A DNA stretch of 64,000 nucleotides, from positions 1 through 64,000 of the forward strand of contig NZ_JENB01000028.1 in assembly GCF_000708715.2 (NCBI RefSeq). Reading direction: 5' to 3'. The stretch is from Pseudomonas putida W15Oct28 (GTDB taxonomy: Bacteria; Pseudomonadota; Gammaproteobacteria; Pseudomonadales; Pseudomonadaceae). This document shows positions 53,551 through 62,632 of the stretch, piece after piece. Every line of letters begins with the position of its first letter. Position 1 is the first letter of the stretch. A program made the position numbers and the translations under genes. The notes under the pieces were generated by a model. It had not been told where the DNA came from. It was given only the letters and a program-made list of their open reading frames with translations, and searched no databases.

Positions 53551-54942
53551 TCACCCCACCGACCGCGCCCCCACAGGTTGCGCATGGCCACGCGAGGTCA
53601 CGATCCCCAGGAAGGAAATCACGATCGCCAGGCCTAATGTCGAACTTACCTCCACCCGGTGCTCGGGCGTGTACATCATCACCGCCAGCGCCCCGGCAAT
53701 GAAGATGATCACCGCCCAGGTCAGGTACGGGAACAGCCACATGCGGAACTTCAGCTCGGTGTTCTCCCGCTCCAGGCGACGGCGCATGCGCAGCTGCGAG
53801 ATGGCGATGACCATGTACACCAGCAGGGCGATGGCCCCGGAGCTGGCCAGCAGGAACTCGAACACGCCCTTCGGCGCGAAGTAGTTGAGCACGGCGATGG
53901 CTGCGCCGATCAGGGTGCTGCCAAACACTGCGGCGCGCGGTACGCCAACCTTGGAAGTCTTGTTGAGGAAGGCCGGGGCATCACCGCGCTTGGCCAGCGA
54001 ATACATCATCCGCGAAGCAATGTAGATCGACGAGTTCATGCAGCTGGTCACTGCCACCAGCACCACCAGGTCGACCATGAACGCCGCGTTGGGGATGTTC
54101 ATGATTTCCAGCGCACGCTGGTACGAGCCCACCACCGCCAACTGCGGGTCGTTCCACGGCACCACCGAAATGATCACGAAAATCGACAGGATGTAGAAGG
54201 TGCTGATCCGCCAGATCACCGAGCGGGTGGCTTTGGCGATGTTGCGCGACGGGTCGCTGGATTCGGACGCGGCAATGGTCACCGCCTCGGTACCGATGAA
54301 GCTGAACATGACGGTGATGAACGCACCGACCACCGCCGACCAGCCCTTCGGTGCAAAGCCGCCGTACTCGGCAATCAACCCGTTCAGGCCACTGACCTCG
54401 CGGTTGGGTAGCCAGCCCATCAGCGCGGCAAAGCCCAGGCCGATGAAGCCCAGAATCGCCGTCACCTTGAGGATGGCGAACCAGAACTCGAACTCACCGT
54501 ACTTGGCCACGCTGAACAGGTTGGTGCAGGCCAGCAGCAGTACCGAGGCCAGGGCGAAGATCCAGCTGTCTACCTGGGGGAACCAGGCGTTCAGTACATG
54601 CCCGGCAGCCAGTGCTTCGATAGGGATCACCAGTACCCAGAACCACCAGTACAACCAGCCGATGGTGTAGCCGGCCCAGCGGCCGATGGCCTGGTCGGCG
54701 TAGGTGGAAAACGATCCGGTGTCAGGGTGTGCCACGGCCATTTCGCCGAGCATGCGCATGACCAGTACCACCAGGGTTCCGGCCACGAAATAAGAAACTA
54801 TGGTTGCTGGCCCGGCCGCCGCGATGGCGTGGCCAGAGCCTACGAAAAGTCCGGCGCCGATGATGCCGGCGATGGACAGCATCGTTACATGACGAGGCTT
54901 GAAACCTTGTGCAAGGTTGCCATCAGATCCCACGGTGCTCAT
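53551..54942 (-). CDS. gabP: GABA permease-like amino-acid transporter
   Basis: A 463-residue APC-superfamily permease with 12 predicted membrane segments. It is closely similar to E. coli GabP as I remember it: RHVTMLSIAGIIGAGLFVGS, LGEMAVAHPDTGSFSTYAD, GRWAGYTIGWLYWWFWVLVI and YGEFEFWFAILKV are nearly the same. It should take up 4-aminobutyrate with protons; related permeases carry other amino acids. It stands alone with its own terminator at 53492-53527. Confidence 0.82.
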   Translation of the reverse strand: MSTVGSDGNLAQGFKPRHVTMLSIAGIIGAGLFVGSGHAIAAAGPATIVSYFVAGTLVVLVMRMLGEMAVAHPDTGSFSTYADQAIGRWAGYTIGWLYWWFWVLVIPIEALAAGHVLNAWFPQVDSWIFALASVLLLACTNLFSVAKYGEFEFWFAILKVTAILGFIGLGFAALMGWLPNREVSGLNGLIAEYGGFAPKGWSAVVGAFITVMFSFIGTEAVTIAASESSDPSRNIAKATRSVIWRISTFYILSIFVIISVVPWNDPQLAVVGSYQRALEIMNIPNAAFMVDLVVLVAVTSCMNSSIYIASRMMYSLAKRGDAPAFLNKTSKVGVPRAAVFGSTLIGAAIAVLNYFAPKGVFEFLLASSGAIALLVYMVIAISQLRMRRRLERENTELKFRMWLFPYLTWAVIIFIAGALAVMMYTPEHRVEVSSTLGLAIVISFLGIVTSRGHAQPVGARSVG

Positions 54943-55426
54943 TGATGTTGTTCTCTTTTTGCTGACACAAGGATGGACGGGCAGGCGTAGGCGAAAATAT
55001 CTCCTTTCAAATCAGTAAGTCGACAGGTTGCTCGCGCGCTGTTGTTGATCTTTGGCGCGCATCACAGAGCAATGTGTCCGTGCGGTTCGGGCTTCATTTA
55101 AGCCTTGCAGGGCTGTGGGAAATTACACGAGAACGCCCCGGAACTGTTCGATCACGACAGCGCAGTCCCATTACCGCCAGATGTCGCGAATGGCATGCCC
55201 GATCGCGTCACCGGGCCGTCTGAAGGTTTTGTTTTTCATTTGGATGTGTGTTGCCAGTGCCGGCCTCTTCGCAGCACAAGGCTGCTCCTACAGGCAGGCA
55301 GTGGGGTCCCTGTAGGAGCAGCCTTGTGCTGCGAAGAGGCCAGCACAGGCCCAGGCATTTTCAGCCACCCACAAAAAAGCCCCGGTCACCCGGGGCTCTC
55401 TTCGCACAGCGGGGCCTGTAACCGCC
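54943..55426. repeat. Intergenic region with a perfect 31-base inverted repeat
   Basis: Arms at 55264-55294 and 55309-55339 are perfect reverse complements of 31 bases, separated by 14 bases. The arm includes CAAGGCTGCTCCTACAGG, a REP-type palindrome of a different subclass from those at 1.1, 60.2 and 63.3 kb. It could form a long hairpin at the end of the leftward gudD message or in the permease leader. The rest of the 484-base gap is empty apart from the terminator at 55373. Confidence 0.88.
55373..55397 (-). terminator. Rho-independent terminator of gudD
   Basis: AGCCCCGG (55378-55385) pairs with CCGGGGCT (55390-55397); read leftward it is followed by six T residues. It lies 30 bases after the gudD stop codon. 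Confidence 0.88.
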
Positions 55427-56782
55427 TCAACGCACCAGGCAAGGCCGCTTGTTATCGAAGCGCCACCCGGAAATCAGAAACTGCATCGCCACGCTGTCAT
55501 CCCGCGCCCCCAAACCCATGTTGCGGTAGCACTCATGCGCCTTGGCCAACTGGTCTTCATCCAGCTCCACCCCCAGCCCCGGCCGGGCCGGTACCCGCAC
55601 GTGCCCGTCGACAATGCGCAGCGGCTCACGGGTCAGGCACTGGCCGTCCTGCCAGATCCAGTGGGTGTCGATTGCGGTGATCTCGCCCGGCGCCGCAGCT
55701 GCCACCTGGGTGAACATCGCCAGCGAAATGTCGAAGTGATTGTTGGAGTGAGAGCCCCAGGTCAGCCCCCAGTCATTGCACATCTGCGCGACCCGCACCG
55801 AGCCCTGCAAGGTCCAGAAGTGCGGGTCGGCCAGCGGAATGTCAACCGACTGCGACTGGATCGCATGGCCCATCTGCCGCCAGTCGGTGGCAATCATGTT
55901 GGTGGCGGTGCGCAGGCCGGTGGCACGGCGGAACTCGGCCATCACCTCACGGCCCGAGTAACCGTTCTCGGCGCCGCAGGGGTCTTCGGCATAGGCCAGC
56001 ACATGATGCTTGTCGCGGCACAGGGCGATGGCCTCTTTCAGTGACCAGGCGCCGTTGGGGTCAAGCGTGATACGCGCTTCAGGGAAGCGCTCGGCCAGCG
56101 CCGTCACGGCTTCCATCTCCTCCTCGCCACGCAGCACGCCGCCCTTGAGCTTGAAGTCGCTGAAGCCATAGCGCTGCTCGGCCGCTTCGGCCAGGCGCAC
56201 CACCGCTTCCGGGGTCAGGGCCTTTTCGTGGCGCACACGGAACCAGTCATCATCGGCATCGGCCTCGTTGCGGTAGGCCAGGTCGGTCTGCTGGCGGTCG
56301 CCGATGTAGAACAGGTAACCCAGCATCTTCACCGCATCGCGCTGCTGCCCCTCGCCCAGCAAGGCCGCCATGGGCACGTTGAGGTGCTGGCCAAGCAGGT
56401 CGAGCAGCGCCGACTCGATGGCCGTTACCGCATGCACGGTAATCCGCAGGTCGAAGGTTTGCAGGCCACGACCCGCCGCGTCACGGCTGGCAAAGGTCTG
56501 GCGCATGGCATTGAGCACGCGCTGGTAGTGGCCGATCGGCTGGCCGACCACCAGGCTGCGGGCATCTTCCAGGGTCTGGCGAATCTTTTCACCGCCAGGC
56601 ACCTCGCCCAGCCCGGTGTTGCCAGCGCTGTCACGCAGCACCACCACGTTACGGGTGAAGTACGGGCCATGGGCGCCACTGAGGTTCAACAGCATGCTGT
56701 CATGGCCGGCCACGGGGATAACGCGCAGGTCGGTGACCACCGGGGTGCGGGTATGAACGGCGGGATTGGTCTGCATATTCAT
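55427..56782 (-). CDS. gudD: Glucarate dehydratase
   Basis: A 451-residue enolase-superfamily enzyme (E. coli GudD 446) that dehydrates D-glucarate to 5-keto-4-deoxyglucarate. The catalytic framework is visible: FKLKGG (Lys-x-Lys pair), LDPNGAW (metal Asp), YAEDPCG (metal Glu), ATNMIATDW (Asn ligand) and SHSNNHFD (catalytic His). ATG 56782 (MNMQTN) is used; an earlier frame extends into the neighbouring gene. It is downstream of gudP on the same strand (gap 19 bases) and ends at a terminator, so the pair is an operon under the divergent FadR-type regulator. Confidence 0.93.
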   Translation of the reverse strand: MNMQTNPAVHTRTPVVTDLRVIPVAGHDSMLLNLSGAHGPYFTRNVVVLRDSAGNTGLGEVPGGEKIRQTLEDARSLVVGQPIGHYQRVLNAMRQTFASRDAAGRGLQTFDLRITVHAVTAIESALLDLLGQHLNVPMAALLGEGQQRDAVKMLGYLFYIGDRQQTDLAYRNEADADDDWFRVRHEKALTPEAVVRLAEAAEQRYGFSDFKLKGGVLRGEEEMEAVTALAERFPEARITLDPNGAWSLKEAIALCRDKHHVLAYAEDPCGAENGYSGREVMAEFRRATGLRTATNMIATDWRQMGHAIQSQSVDIPLADPHFWTLQGSVRVAQMCNDWGLTWGSHSNNHFDISLAMFTQVAAAAPGEITAIDTHWIWQDGQCLTREPLRIVDGHVRVPARPGLGVELDEDQLAKAHECYRNMGLGARDDSVAMQFLISGWRFDNKRPCLVR

Positions 56783-56801
56783 GATTGTTGTCTCGCAGTC
56801 A

Positions 56802-58154
56802 TCAGTGGGTCTGGCCCAGGGCCGAGGGGGCCTTGAGGTCATCGGAAGGGGCGCCCTTTGGGCGAGTGCGCACGAAGAAGATGGCAATGGCCGCCAGCAC
56901 CGAGGTCACAGCCAGGCCATACAGCCCGCCCTGGATCGAACCGGTCTGCTGCTCCAGCAGGCCGAAGGTGGTGGGGGCAACAAAGCCGCCAAGGTTGCCG
57001 ACCGAGTTGATCAGGGCGATCACTGCTGCCGCGATGCGGGCATCCAGGTAACCCTGCGGGATCGGCCAGAACAGCGACGATGCCGACTTGAAACCGATGG
57101 CCGCGAAGCACACGGCGACAAAGGCGAACACCGGCCCACCCGTGGTGGACATGAACATGCCGATGGCCGCGACTACCAGGGCACCGGCTACCCAGGCCTG
57201 CTGGAACTTCCAGCGCGCAGAACCGGCGGCAAAGGCGTACATGGCCAGGATCGAGATCAGCCACGGGATCGAGTTGAAGAAGCCGACCTGCAGGTCGCTG
57301 AGGTCACCCATGCGCTTGATGATGCTGGGCAGCCAGAAGGTGGCAGCGTAGATGGTCAACTGGATGCAGAAGTAGATCACGCAGAACAGCACGATCTGGC
57401 GATCCTTCAGCAGGCTCCAGGACGATGCCTTGACCGCCCCCACGGCTTCGCGCTCACGCTGCTCGCGGTCGATGGTGGTCACCAGCGCGTCCTGCTCGGC
57501 CGGGCTCAACCACTTGGCATCCTGCGGCTTGGAGTCCAGCCAGAAAAACACGAAGAAGCACAAGGCGACCGAGGCCATGCCTTCGATGAACAGCATCCAC
57601 TGCCAGCCATGCATGCCCAGGCCCTGGATCTGCATCAACGCCCCGGCCAGCGGCCCGGAAATCAGCGAAGCCAGCGCCGAACCGCTGAGGAAGATGGCAA
57701 TCGCCTTGCCGCGCTCGGCGCCTGGCAGCCAGCGGGTGAAGTAATAAATCACGCCAGGGAAGAAGCCCGCCTCGGCAACCCCCAGCAGAAAGCGCAGCAC
57801 GTAGAACTGGGTTTCGTTCTGCACAAAGGCCATGGCCGTGGCCACCAGCCCCCAGGTGAACATGATGCGGGTCAGCCAGAGCCGCGCGCCCACCTTCTGC
57901 AGCAACATGTTCGAAGGCACTTCGAACAACGCGTAGCCAATGAAGAACAAGCCGGCACCAAAGCCGTAGGCCGCGGCGCTAATGCCCAGATCGCTTTCCA
58001 GGTGCGGGCGGATGAAACCGATATTGACGCGGTCGAGGTAGTTGACGATGAACATGATGACGAACAGCGGCAAAACATGACGTTTGACCTTGGCTACAGC
58101 ACTGGCCAGGGCGTCGCCGTCATTCCGGGCAGACGGAGCGAGGGTGTCGTTCAC
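56802..58154 (-). CDS. gudP: Glucarate/galactarate-type MFS transporter
   Basis: A 450-residue major-facilitator protein of the anion:cation symporter family with 12 membrane segments; typical stretches are NYLDRVNIGFIRPHLESDLG and FEVPSNMLLQKVGARLWL. Neighbouring gudD makes D-glucarate the likely substrate. GTG 58154 is preferred over an in-frame GTG at 58169 because GGGAG is well spaced upstream of it. An operator for the divergent regulator lies 82 bases upstream. Confidence 0.87.
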   Translation of the reverse strand: MNDTLAPSARNDGDALASAVAKVKRHVLPLFVIMFIVNYLDRVNIGFIRPHLESDLGISAAAYGFGAGLFFIGYALFEVPSNMLLQKVGARLWLTRIMFTWGLVATAMAFVQNETQFYVLRFLLGVAEAGFFPGVIYYFTRWLPGAERGKAIAIFLSGSALASLISGPLAGALMQIQGLGMHGWQWMLFIEGMASVALCFFVFFWLDSKPQDAKWLSPAEQDALVTTIDREQREREAVGAVKASSWSLLKDRQIVLFCVIYFCIQLTIYAATFWLPSIIKRMGDLSDLQVGFFNSIPWLISILAMYAFAAGSARWKFQQAWVAGALVVAAIGMFMSTTGGPVFAFVAVCFAAIGFKSASSLFWPIPQGYLDARIAAAVIALINSVGNLGGFVAPTTFGLLEQQTGSIQGGLYGLAVTSVLAAIAIFFVRTRPKGAPSDDLKAPSALGQTH

Positions 58155-58235
58155 GTGCGAATCTCCCACTAATTGTTTTTGTGCGGGTCTGGGTTGTCTG
58201 ACATGGCAGTGGGGATGAGCATATGCGCGGCGAGG

Positions 58236-58246
58236 TTGTACGACAA
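58236..58246. promoter_or_regulatory. FadR/GntR-type operator, gudP side
   Basis: TTGTACGACAA has the TTGT-N3-ACAA dyad typical of FadR-subfamily GntR regulators (consensus TnGTnnnACnA). It is the exact reverse complement of the second site at 58381-58391. It lies upstream of gudP and is most likely bound by the regulator at 58416. Confidence 0.75.
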
Positions 58247-58380
58247 GATCAACAATGTCGGCGAAAAGGCAAAATACAAGCTATCACAATGCAAATATGC
58301 TGCGATCGTTCAAAAAGAGATAAGTTAAATGCCAGCTTGGAGACAGAAAAAAACGGCAAAAAATAATTTGATGGTTTAAC

Positions 58381-58391
58381 TTGTCGTACAA
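58381..58391. promoter_or_regulatory. FadR/GntR-type operator, regulator side
   Basis: TTGTCGTACAA lies 24 bases before the start of the FadR-type regulator gene and is the reverse complement of the site near gudP. The position suggests autoregulation; the two sites could be bridged by one protein tetramer or bound separately. Confidence 0.75.
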
Positions 58392-58415
58392 GCACAGCGC
58401 GAAACGGATCACACC

Positions 58416-59117
58416 ATGGCACCCGAACACGCCCGTAAACGTGGCCACAGCCGCGCCCATGACCTGGTCTCCAGCCTGACCCAGCAGATTTTGCTCGGCA
58501 CCTTCAAGCCGGGTGACAAGCTGCCTTCAGAGAACACGCTGGTGCGCGAGCATGGGGTCAGCCGCACGGTGGTGCGTGAAGCCTTGTCCAAATTGCAGGC
58601 CTCCGGGCTGGTGGAGCCGCGCCACGGTATCGGTACCTTCGTGATGGAGCGCCAGGCCCAGGCCGGGCTACGCATCGCGGCGGAAAGCGCGGCAAATGTG
58701 CGCGACCTGCTGGAATTGCGCATTGGCCTGGAAGGCCAGGCTGCCGCCCTGGCTGCGCTGCGCCGTGACGAGGGGCACCTGGCACGCATGCGCCAGGCGC
58801 TGGATGATTATCAGGACCTGGCGGCCGCCGGCGACAGCTGTATCGAGCCCGACCGACGTTTCCACCTGCTTATTGCCGAGGCCACGGGCAACCTGTACTT
58901 CACCGAGATGCTGCTGCATCTGGGCAACAGCCTGATCCCACGCAACCGCATGGCCCTGGCCGAACGCGGCGGGGCGAAGCTGGCGCGGCAGGCGTACCTG
59001 GCCAACCTGGAGCACGAAGCGGTGCTCAATGCCATCCGCCGGCAAGACCCGGACGCAGCGCGCGCGGCGATCTGCCTGCACCTGTCCAACAGCCGCGACC
59101 GGTTGTTACCCGATTGA
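58416..59117 (+). CDS. FadR-subfamily GntR regulator of glucarate genes
   Basis: A 233-residue regulator: N-terminal winged helix (about residues 10-75; KLPSENTLVREHGVSRTVVREA) and an FCD all-helical ligand domain (about 90-230) with the metal/ligand positions of the family (ELRIGLEGQAA, DRRFHLLIAEATGN). Members respond to sugar acids and other carboxylates. Divergent from gudP-gudD with matching operators in the gap, so it probably represses them until glucarate or a product is present. Confidence 0.92.
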   Translation: MAPEHARKRGHSRAHDLVSSLTQQILLGTFKPGDKLPSENTLVREHGVSRTVVREALSKLQASGLVEPRHGIGTFVMERQAQAGLRIAAESAANVRDLLELRIGLEGQAAALAALRRDEGHLARMRQALDDYQDLAAAGDSCIEPDRRFHLLIAEATGNLYFTEMLLHLGNSLIPRNRMALAERGGAKLARQAYLANLEHEAVLNAIRRQDPDAARAAICLHLSNSRDRLLPD

Positions 59118-59155
59118 TATTCAACTGGCTGGCGCACCACCCTGCAAGAGCGGCC

Positions 59156-60166
59156 TCACCAAGTCAGGCAGATCTTGCCGAAATGCCGGTTGCTTTCCTG
59201 GTAGCGGAACGCCTCGACGATCTGCTCCAGTTCGAAGTGCTTGTCCACTACCGGCCGCAGGCCGTTGGCATCGATCGCGCGCACCATCGCCTGTTGCTGG
59301 GCGCGGCTGCCCACCAGCACACCTTGCAGGCGAATCTGCCGCACCAGCGCCTGCACCAGCGGCAACTGCCCGGCCACACCGGTGAGGATACCGATCAGCG
59401 ACACATGCCCACCGATGCGCGCGGCAATCATCGACTGCTCCAGCGTCGCCGGGCCGCCCACTTCGATCACGTGCTCGACGCCGCGGTTGCCGGTGAGCGC
59501 GCGCACTTTCTCACCCCAGGCCGGGGTGCTCTTGTAGTTGATCAGGTGGTCGGCGCCCAAGGCTTTGAGGCGCTCCAGCTTGGCGTCGCTGGACGACGTG
59601 GCGATCACCGTGGCACCAGCCAGCTTGGCAAACTGCAGGGCGAAAATCGACACACCACCGGTGCCCTGCACCAGTACCGTGTCGCCAGGTTTGAGGTGAT
59701 CGTCGCTCATCAGCGCACGCCAGGCGGTGAGGCCGGCCGTGGTCAGGGTAGCGGCTTCGGCATGGCTGAAGCCTTTGGGCGCCAAGGTGAACGCGGTGGC
59801 GCGGGCGGTCACCTGTTCACGGGCATACCCATCGAGGCCATCGCCGGGCACCCGGGCGAAGCCCTCGACATTGGCTTGGCCGTCGAGCCAGTCGGGGAAG
59901 AAGGTGCTGACTACATCGTCACCGACCTGGAACTCGCTGACACCTTCGCCCACCGCAACCACTTCGCCAGCGCCATCGGCCATGGGGATACGCCGCTCGC
60001 TCGGGCCCCACATGCCGCTGACCACGGCGAAGTCATGGTAGTTGAGGGAGCTGGCGTGCAGGCGCACGGTGATTTCACCGGCCTTGGGGGCCTGGGCCTC
60101 GCTGGTGCCGACCTCGACCTTGTCGTAGCCGCCGCCGGGTTGTACGTAGATGGCCTTGCTGGTCAT
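59156..60166 (-). CDS. Zinc-type alcohol dehydrogenase/quinone oxidoreductase-like enzyme
   Basis: A 336-residue MDR-superfamily oxidoreductase. It has the GroES-like N-terminal domain (about 1-130) and a Rossmann domain with VLVQGTGGVSIFALQFAKLAG (about 168-188). The cysteine that binds catalytic zinc in true alcohol dehydrogenases is not in place (SSLNYHDFAV where zinc enzymes have a Cys), so it is more like a quinone oxidoreductase or other NADPH-dependent reductase. Substrate unknown. GGAGAC precedes the ATG. Confidence 0.85.
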   Translation of the reverse strand: MTSKAIYVQPGGGYDKVEVGTSEAQAPKAGEITVRLHASSLNYHDFAVVSGMWGPSERRIPMADGAGEVVAVGEGVSEFQVGDDVVSTFFPDWLDGQANVEGFARVPGDGLDGYAREQVTARATAFTLAPKGFSHAEAATLTTAGLTAWRALMSDDHLKPGDTVLVQGTGGVSIFALQFAKLAGATVIATSSSDAKLERLKALGADHLINYKSTPAWGEKVRALTGNRGVEHVIEVGGPATLEQSMIAARIGGHVSLIGILTGVAGQLPLVQALVRQIRLQGVLVGSRAQQQAMVRAIDANGLRPVVDKHFELEQIVEAFRYQESNRHFGKICLTW

Positions 60167-60223
60167 GGGTGGGTCTCCGTATCAGAAGAAAGAATGGGGT
60201 TCAGCATAGACAGGTCCGGCCCT

Positions 60224-60305
60224 TTCGCGGGCACGCCCGCTCCCACAGGGGCACTACAGGACCTGAGACGTGCGCAATACCTGTGGGAGCGGGCATGCCC
60301 GCGAA
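60224..60305. repeat. Pair of inverted REP elements
   Basis: Two 25-base arms (60224-60248 and 60281-60305) are reverse complements with one mismatch and share the CTGTGGGAGCGGGC core with the array at 1.1-1.5 kb. They lie between the oxidoreductase and HAD genes. Confidence 0.88.
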
Positions 60306-60330
60306 GAGGCCCGCATTGCCAACACAAGAA

Positions 60331-60921
60331 TCAGCCCAGCATCACCTTCAGTGCCCGGCAATCGGCCGCATGCCAATCCACCAGCTCTGGCCATGGGTTC
60401 TCCGGCAGGTTTACCAGCACCGTCCGCGCGCCCGCAGCACGCCCACAGTCCAGGTCAAACCGGTAATCCCCCACCATCACCAGCTCGCTGGGCGCCACGC
60501 CCCAGGCACTGGCAATCTTCAGCAGCCCGTCCGGGCTCGGCTTGGGCGCCGCTTCGTCACGCCCCAGAATGTGCTCAACCGGGAAGCAGTCCGCCAGGCC
60601 GATGGCCTCCAGCGTCACATGCGCCAGCTCGCGGGCATTGCGGGTCAGAATGCCCAGCCGGCAACCACGCCCGGCCAACTCGCGCACCAGCTCCACCGCC
60701 CCGGTGGCCGCCGTGGAGGCAACCGCCAGGTCGCGCTCGTGCTCCAGCAGCCAGGCATGCTTGGCCGCCGCTACCTCTGCCGGCAAGGCCGCCAGGTGGG
60801 TGAGGATGTCGTGCTCCGCCGGGATGTCCAACGCCACGCGAATGGCGTCGAAATCATGCACGGCCACGGTCAGGGTGCCGTCCATGTCGAACACCCAGTT
60901 GCGCACCTCGCCCAGGCTCAT
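60331..60921 (-). CDS. HAD-family phosphatase (phosphoglycolate phosphatase-like)
   Basis: A 196-residue HAD hydrolase with all four motifs: FDMDGT (motif I, nucleophile Asp), ILTRN (motif II), KPSPDGL (motif III Lys) and VGDYRFD (motif IV). The cap is a small helical insertion, as in the phosphoglycolate phosphatase/beta-phosphoglucomutase group. Substrate cannot be told. Its ATG overlaps the tesB stop by four bases. Confidence 0.88.
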   Translation of the reverse strand: MSLGEVRNWVFDMDGTLTVAVHDFDAIRVALDIPAEHDILTHLAALPAEVAAAKHAWLLEHERDLAVASTAATGAVELVRELAGRGCRLGILTRNARELAHVTLEAIGLADCFPVEHILGRDEAAPKPSPDGLLKIASAWGVAPSELVMVGDYRFDLDCGRAAGARTVLVNLPENPWPELVDWHAADCRALKVMLG

Positions 60922-61787
60922 GCCCAGTCCTTGCGATGGCGAATCAGGCCTTCCTGGCTCGACGACGCCACCAGTTGCCCAGCCTGGTTGAAGATACTGC
61001 CGCGGCAGAAACCACGGGAATTCCCGGCCCAGGGGCTGTCGGTTGCGTACAGCAGCCACTCGTCGGCACGCAGGTTGCCATGGAACCACAGCGAATGGTC
61101 GAGGCTGGCGATCTGCATGTCGCGCTGCCACACCGACTTGCCATGGGGCAGCAACGCCGTAGTCAGCAGGCCGAAGTCCGAGGCATAGGCCAGCAGATAT
61201 TTGTGCAGGGCGGGTACGTCGGGCAGGTTGCCGTCGGCGCGGAACCAGGCGTACTTCACCGGGTCGCCGGGCTTGGGGTTGAACGGGTCGCGCTCGGTGA
61301 CCGGGCGGATCTCGATCGGCTTGGCGCACAGCACCTTGTCGCGAATACGCTCGGGTAACTGGTCGGCCATGGCACGGGCCAGCTCCACCTCGCTGGGCAG
61401 GTTTTCCGGGCCGACCACGTCTGGCATTTGCGCCTGGTGCTCGAAGCCTTCCTCGTCGTACTGGAACGACGCGCTGCAGGTGAAGATGGTCTGGCCCTTC
61501 TGGATCGCCGTTACCCGCCGGGTGCTGAAGCTGCCGCCATCGCGCACGCGGTCCACCGAGTACACCACCGGCAGGCTGGCATCGCCCGGGCGCAGGAAGT
61601 AGCCGTGCAGCGAATGCACATGGCGAGCGTCCTCGACCGTCTGGCTGGCCGCCGACAAGGACTGGCCCAGCACTTGCCCACCGTACAGCTGACGGAAGCC
61701 CAGGTCCTGGCTACGTCCACGGAACAGGTTCTCCTCGATGGATTCGAGGCTCAACAGGTCGACCAGGTCGTCCAACACATGACTCAT
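60918..61787 (-). CDS. tesB: Acyl-CoA thioesterase II
   Basis: A 289-residue double-hotdog thioesterase (E. coli TesB 286) that hydrolyses acyl-CoA. Typical stretches: LFRGRSQDLGFRQLYGGQVL at the N-terminus, HSLHGYFLRPGD in the first hotdog and SLDHSLWFHGNLRADEWLLY with the conserved Asp in the second. GAGGAGA precedes ATG 61787. Confidence 0.93.
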   Translation of the reverse strand: MSHVLDDLVDLLSLESIEENLFRGRSQDLGFRQLYGGQVLGQSLSAASQTVEDARHVHSLHGYFLRPGDASLPVVYSVDRVRDGGSFSTRRVTAIQKGQTIFTCSASFQYDEEGFEHQAQMPDVVGPENLPSEVELARAMADQLPERIRDKVLCAKPIEIRPVTERDPFNPKPGDPVKYAWFRADGNLPDVPALHKYLLAYASDFGLLTTALLPHGKSVWQRDMQIASLDHSLWFHGNLRADEWLLYATDSPWAGNSRGFCRGSIFNQAGQLVASSSQEGLIRHRKDWA

Positions 61788-61883
61788 TGGGGGTTCTCCT
61801 CGCAAGGCAACACGTCTCTACAGCGCTCGTTATGAAGGCAAATGATACAGGGTTTGTCATTCGCGCCGGTCATGGCCGTGCAT

Positions 61884-62453
61884 TCAGGCGCGCAGGGTGC
61901 GCTCCCAGTGCGCGCGGTCGATGCGGTACAGCACATGCGGGCGCAGCGGGTGGCCCACGGCCAGGCGGGGGTGTTCGAAGCTGCCGTTCAGGTCCTGCTG
62001 CATGCCAATGGCCTGCATCACTTTCTGCGACGGCAGGTTGCTCTCGCTAGTGAACGACACCACCTCTTCCAGGCGCAATTGGGCGAAAGCACAACGCAGG
62101 CAGGTCCACGCCGCCTCGCTGGCAAAGCCCAGGCCCCAGTGACGACGTGCCAGGCGCCAGCCGATCTCCACCGCCGGGGCAAAGGGTGCATCGAAGTTGA
62201 CATTGAGCAACCCGGTCATGCCGATGAACGCCCCGCTGTCCTTGCGCTCCAGCGCCCACAGGCCAAAGCCGTACTCATTGAAATGCCCGCGCACGCGGCC
62301 GATCAACGCAGCCGCCTCAACGCGCGTCAGCGGCGCCGGAAAGTAGCGCATCACCTGTGGGTCGGCACACAGCGCGGCGAACTCGCGCAAGTCATCGTCA
62401 TGCCATTGGCGCAGCACCAATCGTGCGCTTTCCAGTTCGAGGATGGGGGTCAT
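61884..62453 (-). CDS. GNAT-family N-acetyltransferase (RimJ/RimL-like)
   Basis: A 189-residue GNAT acetyltransferase: LESARLVLRQWHDDDL at the start, GMTGLLNVNF, EIGWRLARRHWGLGFASEAA (acetyl-CoA-binding loop) and SFTSESNLPSQKVMQAIGM. This is the RimJ/RimL type, which acetylates ribosomal protein N-termini or small molecules; the real substrate is unknown. Confidence 0.9.
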   Translation of the reverse strand: MTPILELESARLVLRQWHDDDLREFAALCADPQVMRYFPAPLTRVEAAALIGRVRGHFNEYGFGLWALERKDSGAFIGMTGLLNVNFDAPFAPAVEIGWRLARRHWGLGFASEAAWTCLRCAFAQLRLEEVVSFTSESNLPSQKVMQAIGMQQDLNGSFEHPRLAVGHPLRPHVLYRIDRAHWERTLRA

Positions 62454-62632
62454 GGGGCCTGCTCCGGTTTACCGCCTTGCAGTTTACAGCGTAGGCGCGG
62501 GCGCGGGTTTCACCCAACCGGCAGCAACCGAATGCAATTTTCACACGCCCTTCACCGGCCCCCGACAGGCCGCTTGGCAGGATGCCGCCATCCACCTCCG
62601 CGCCAGCCGCGGCACTGCCAACGGAGCAACGC

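Noticed and set aside
59156..60166. Classical zinc alcohol dehydrogenase
   Set aside because: The catalytic-zinc Cys and the structural-zinc Cys cluster are missing, so a quinone-oxidoreductase-like enzyme is more likely.
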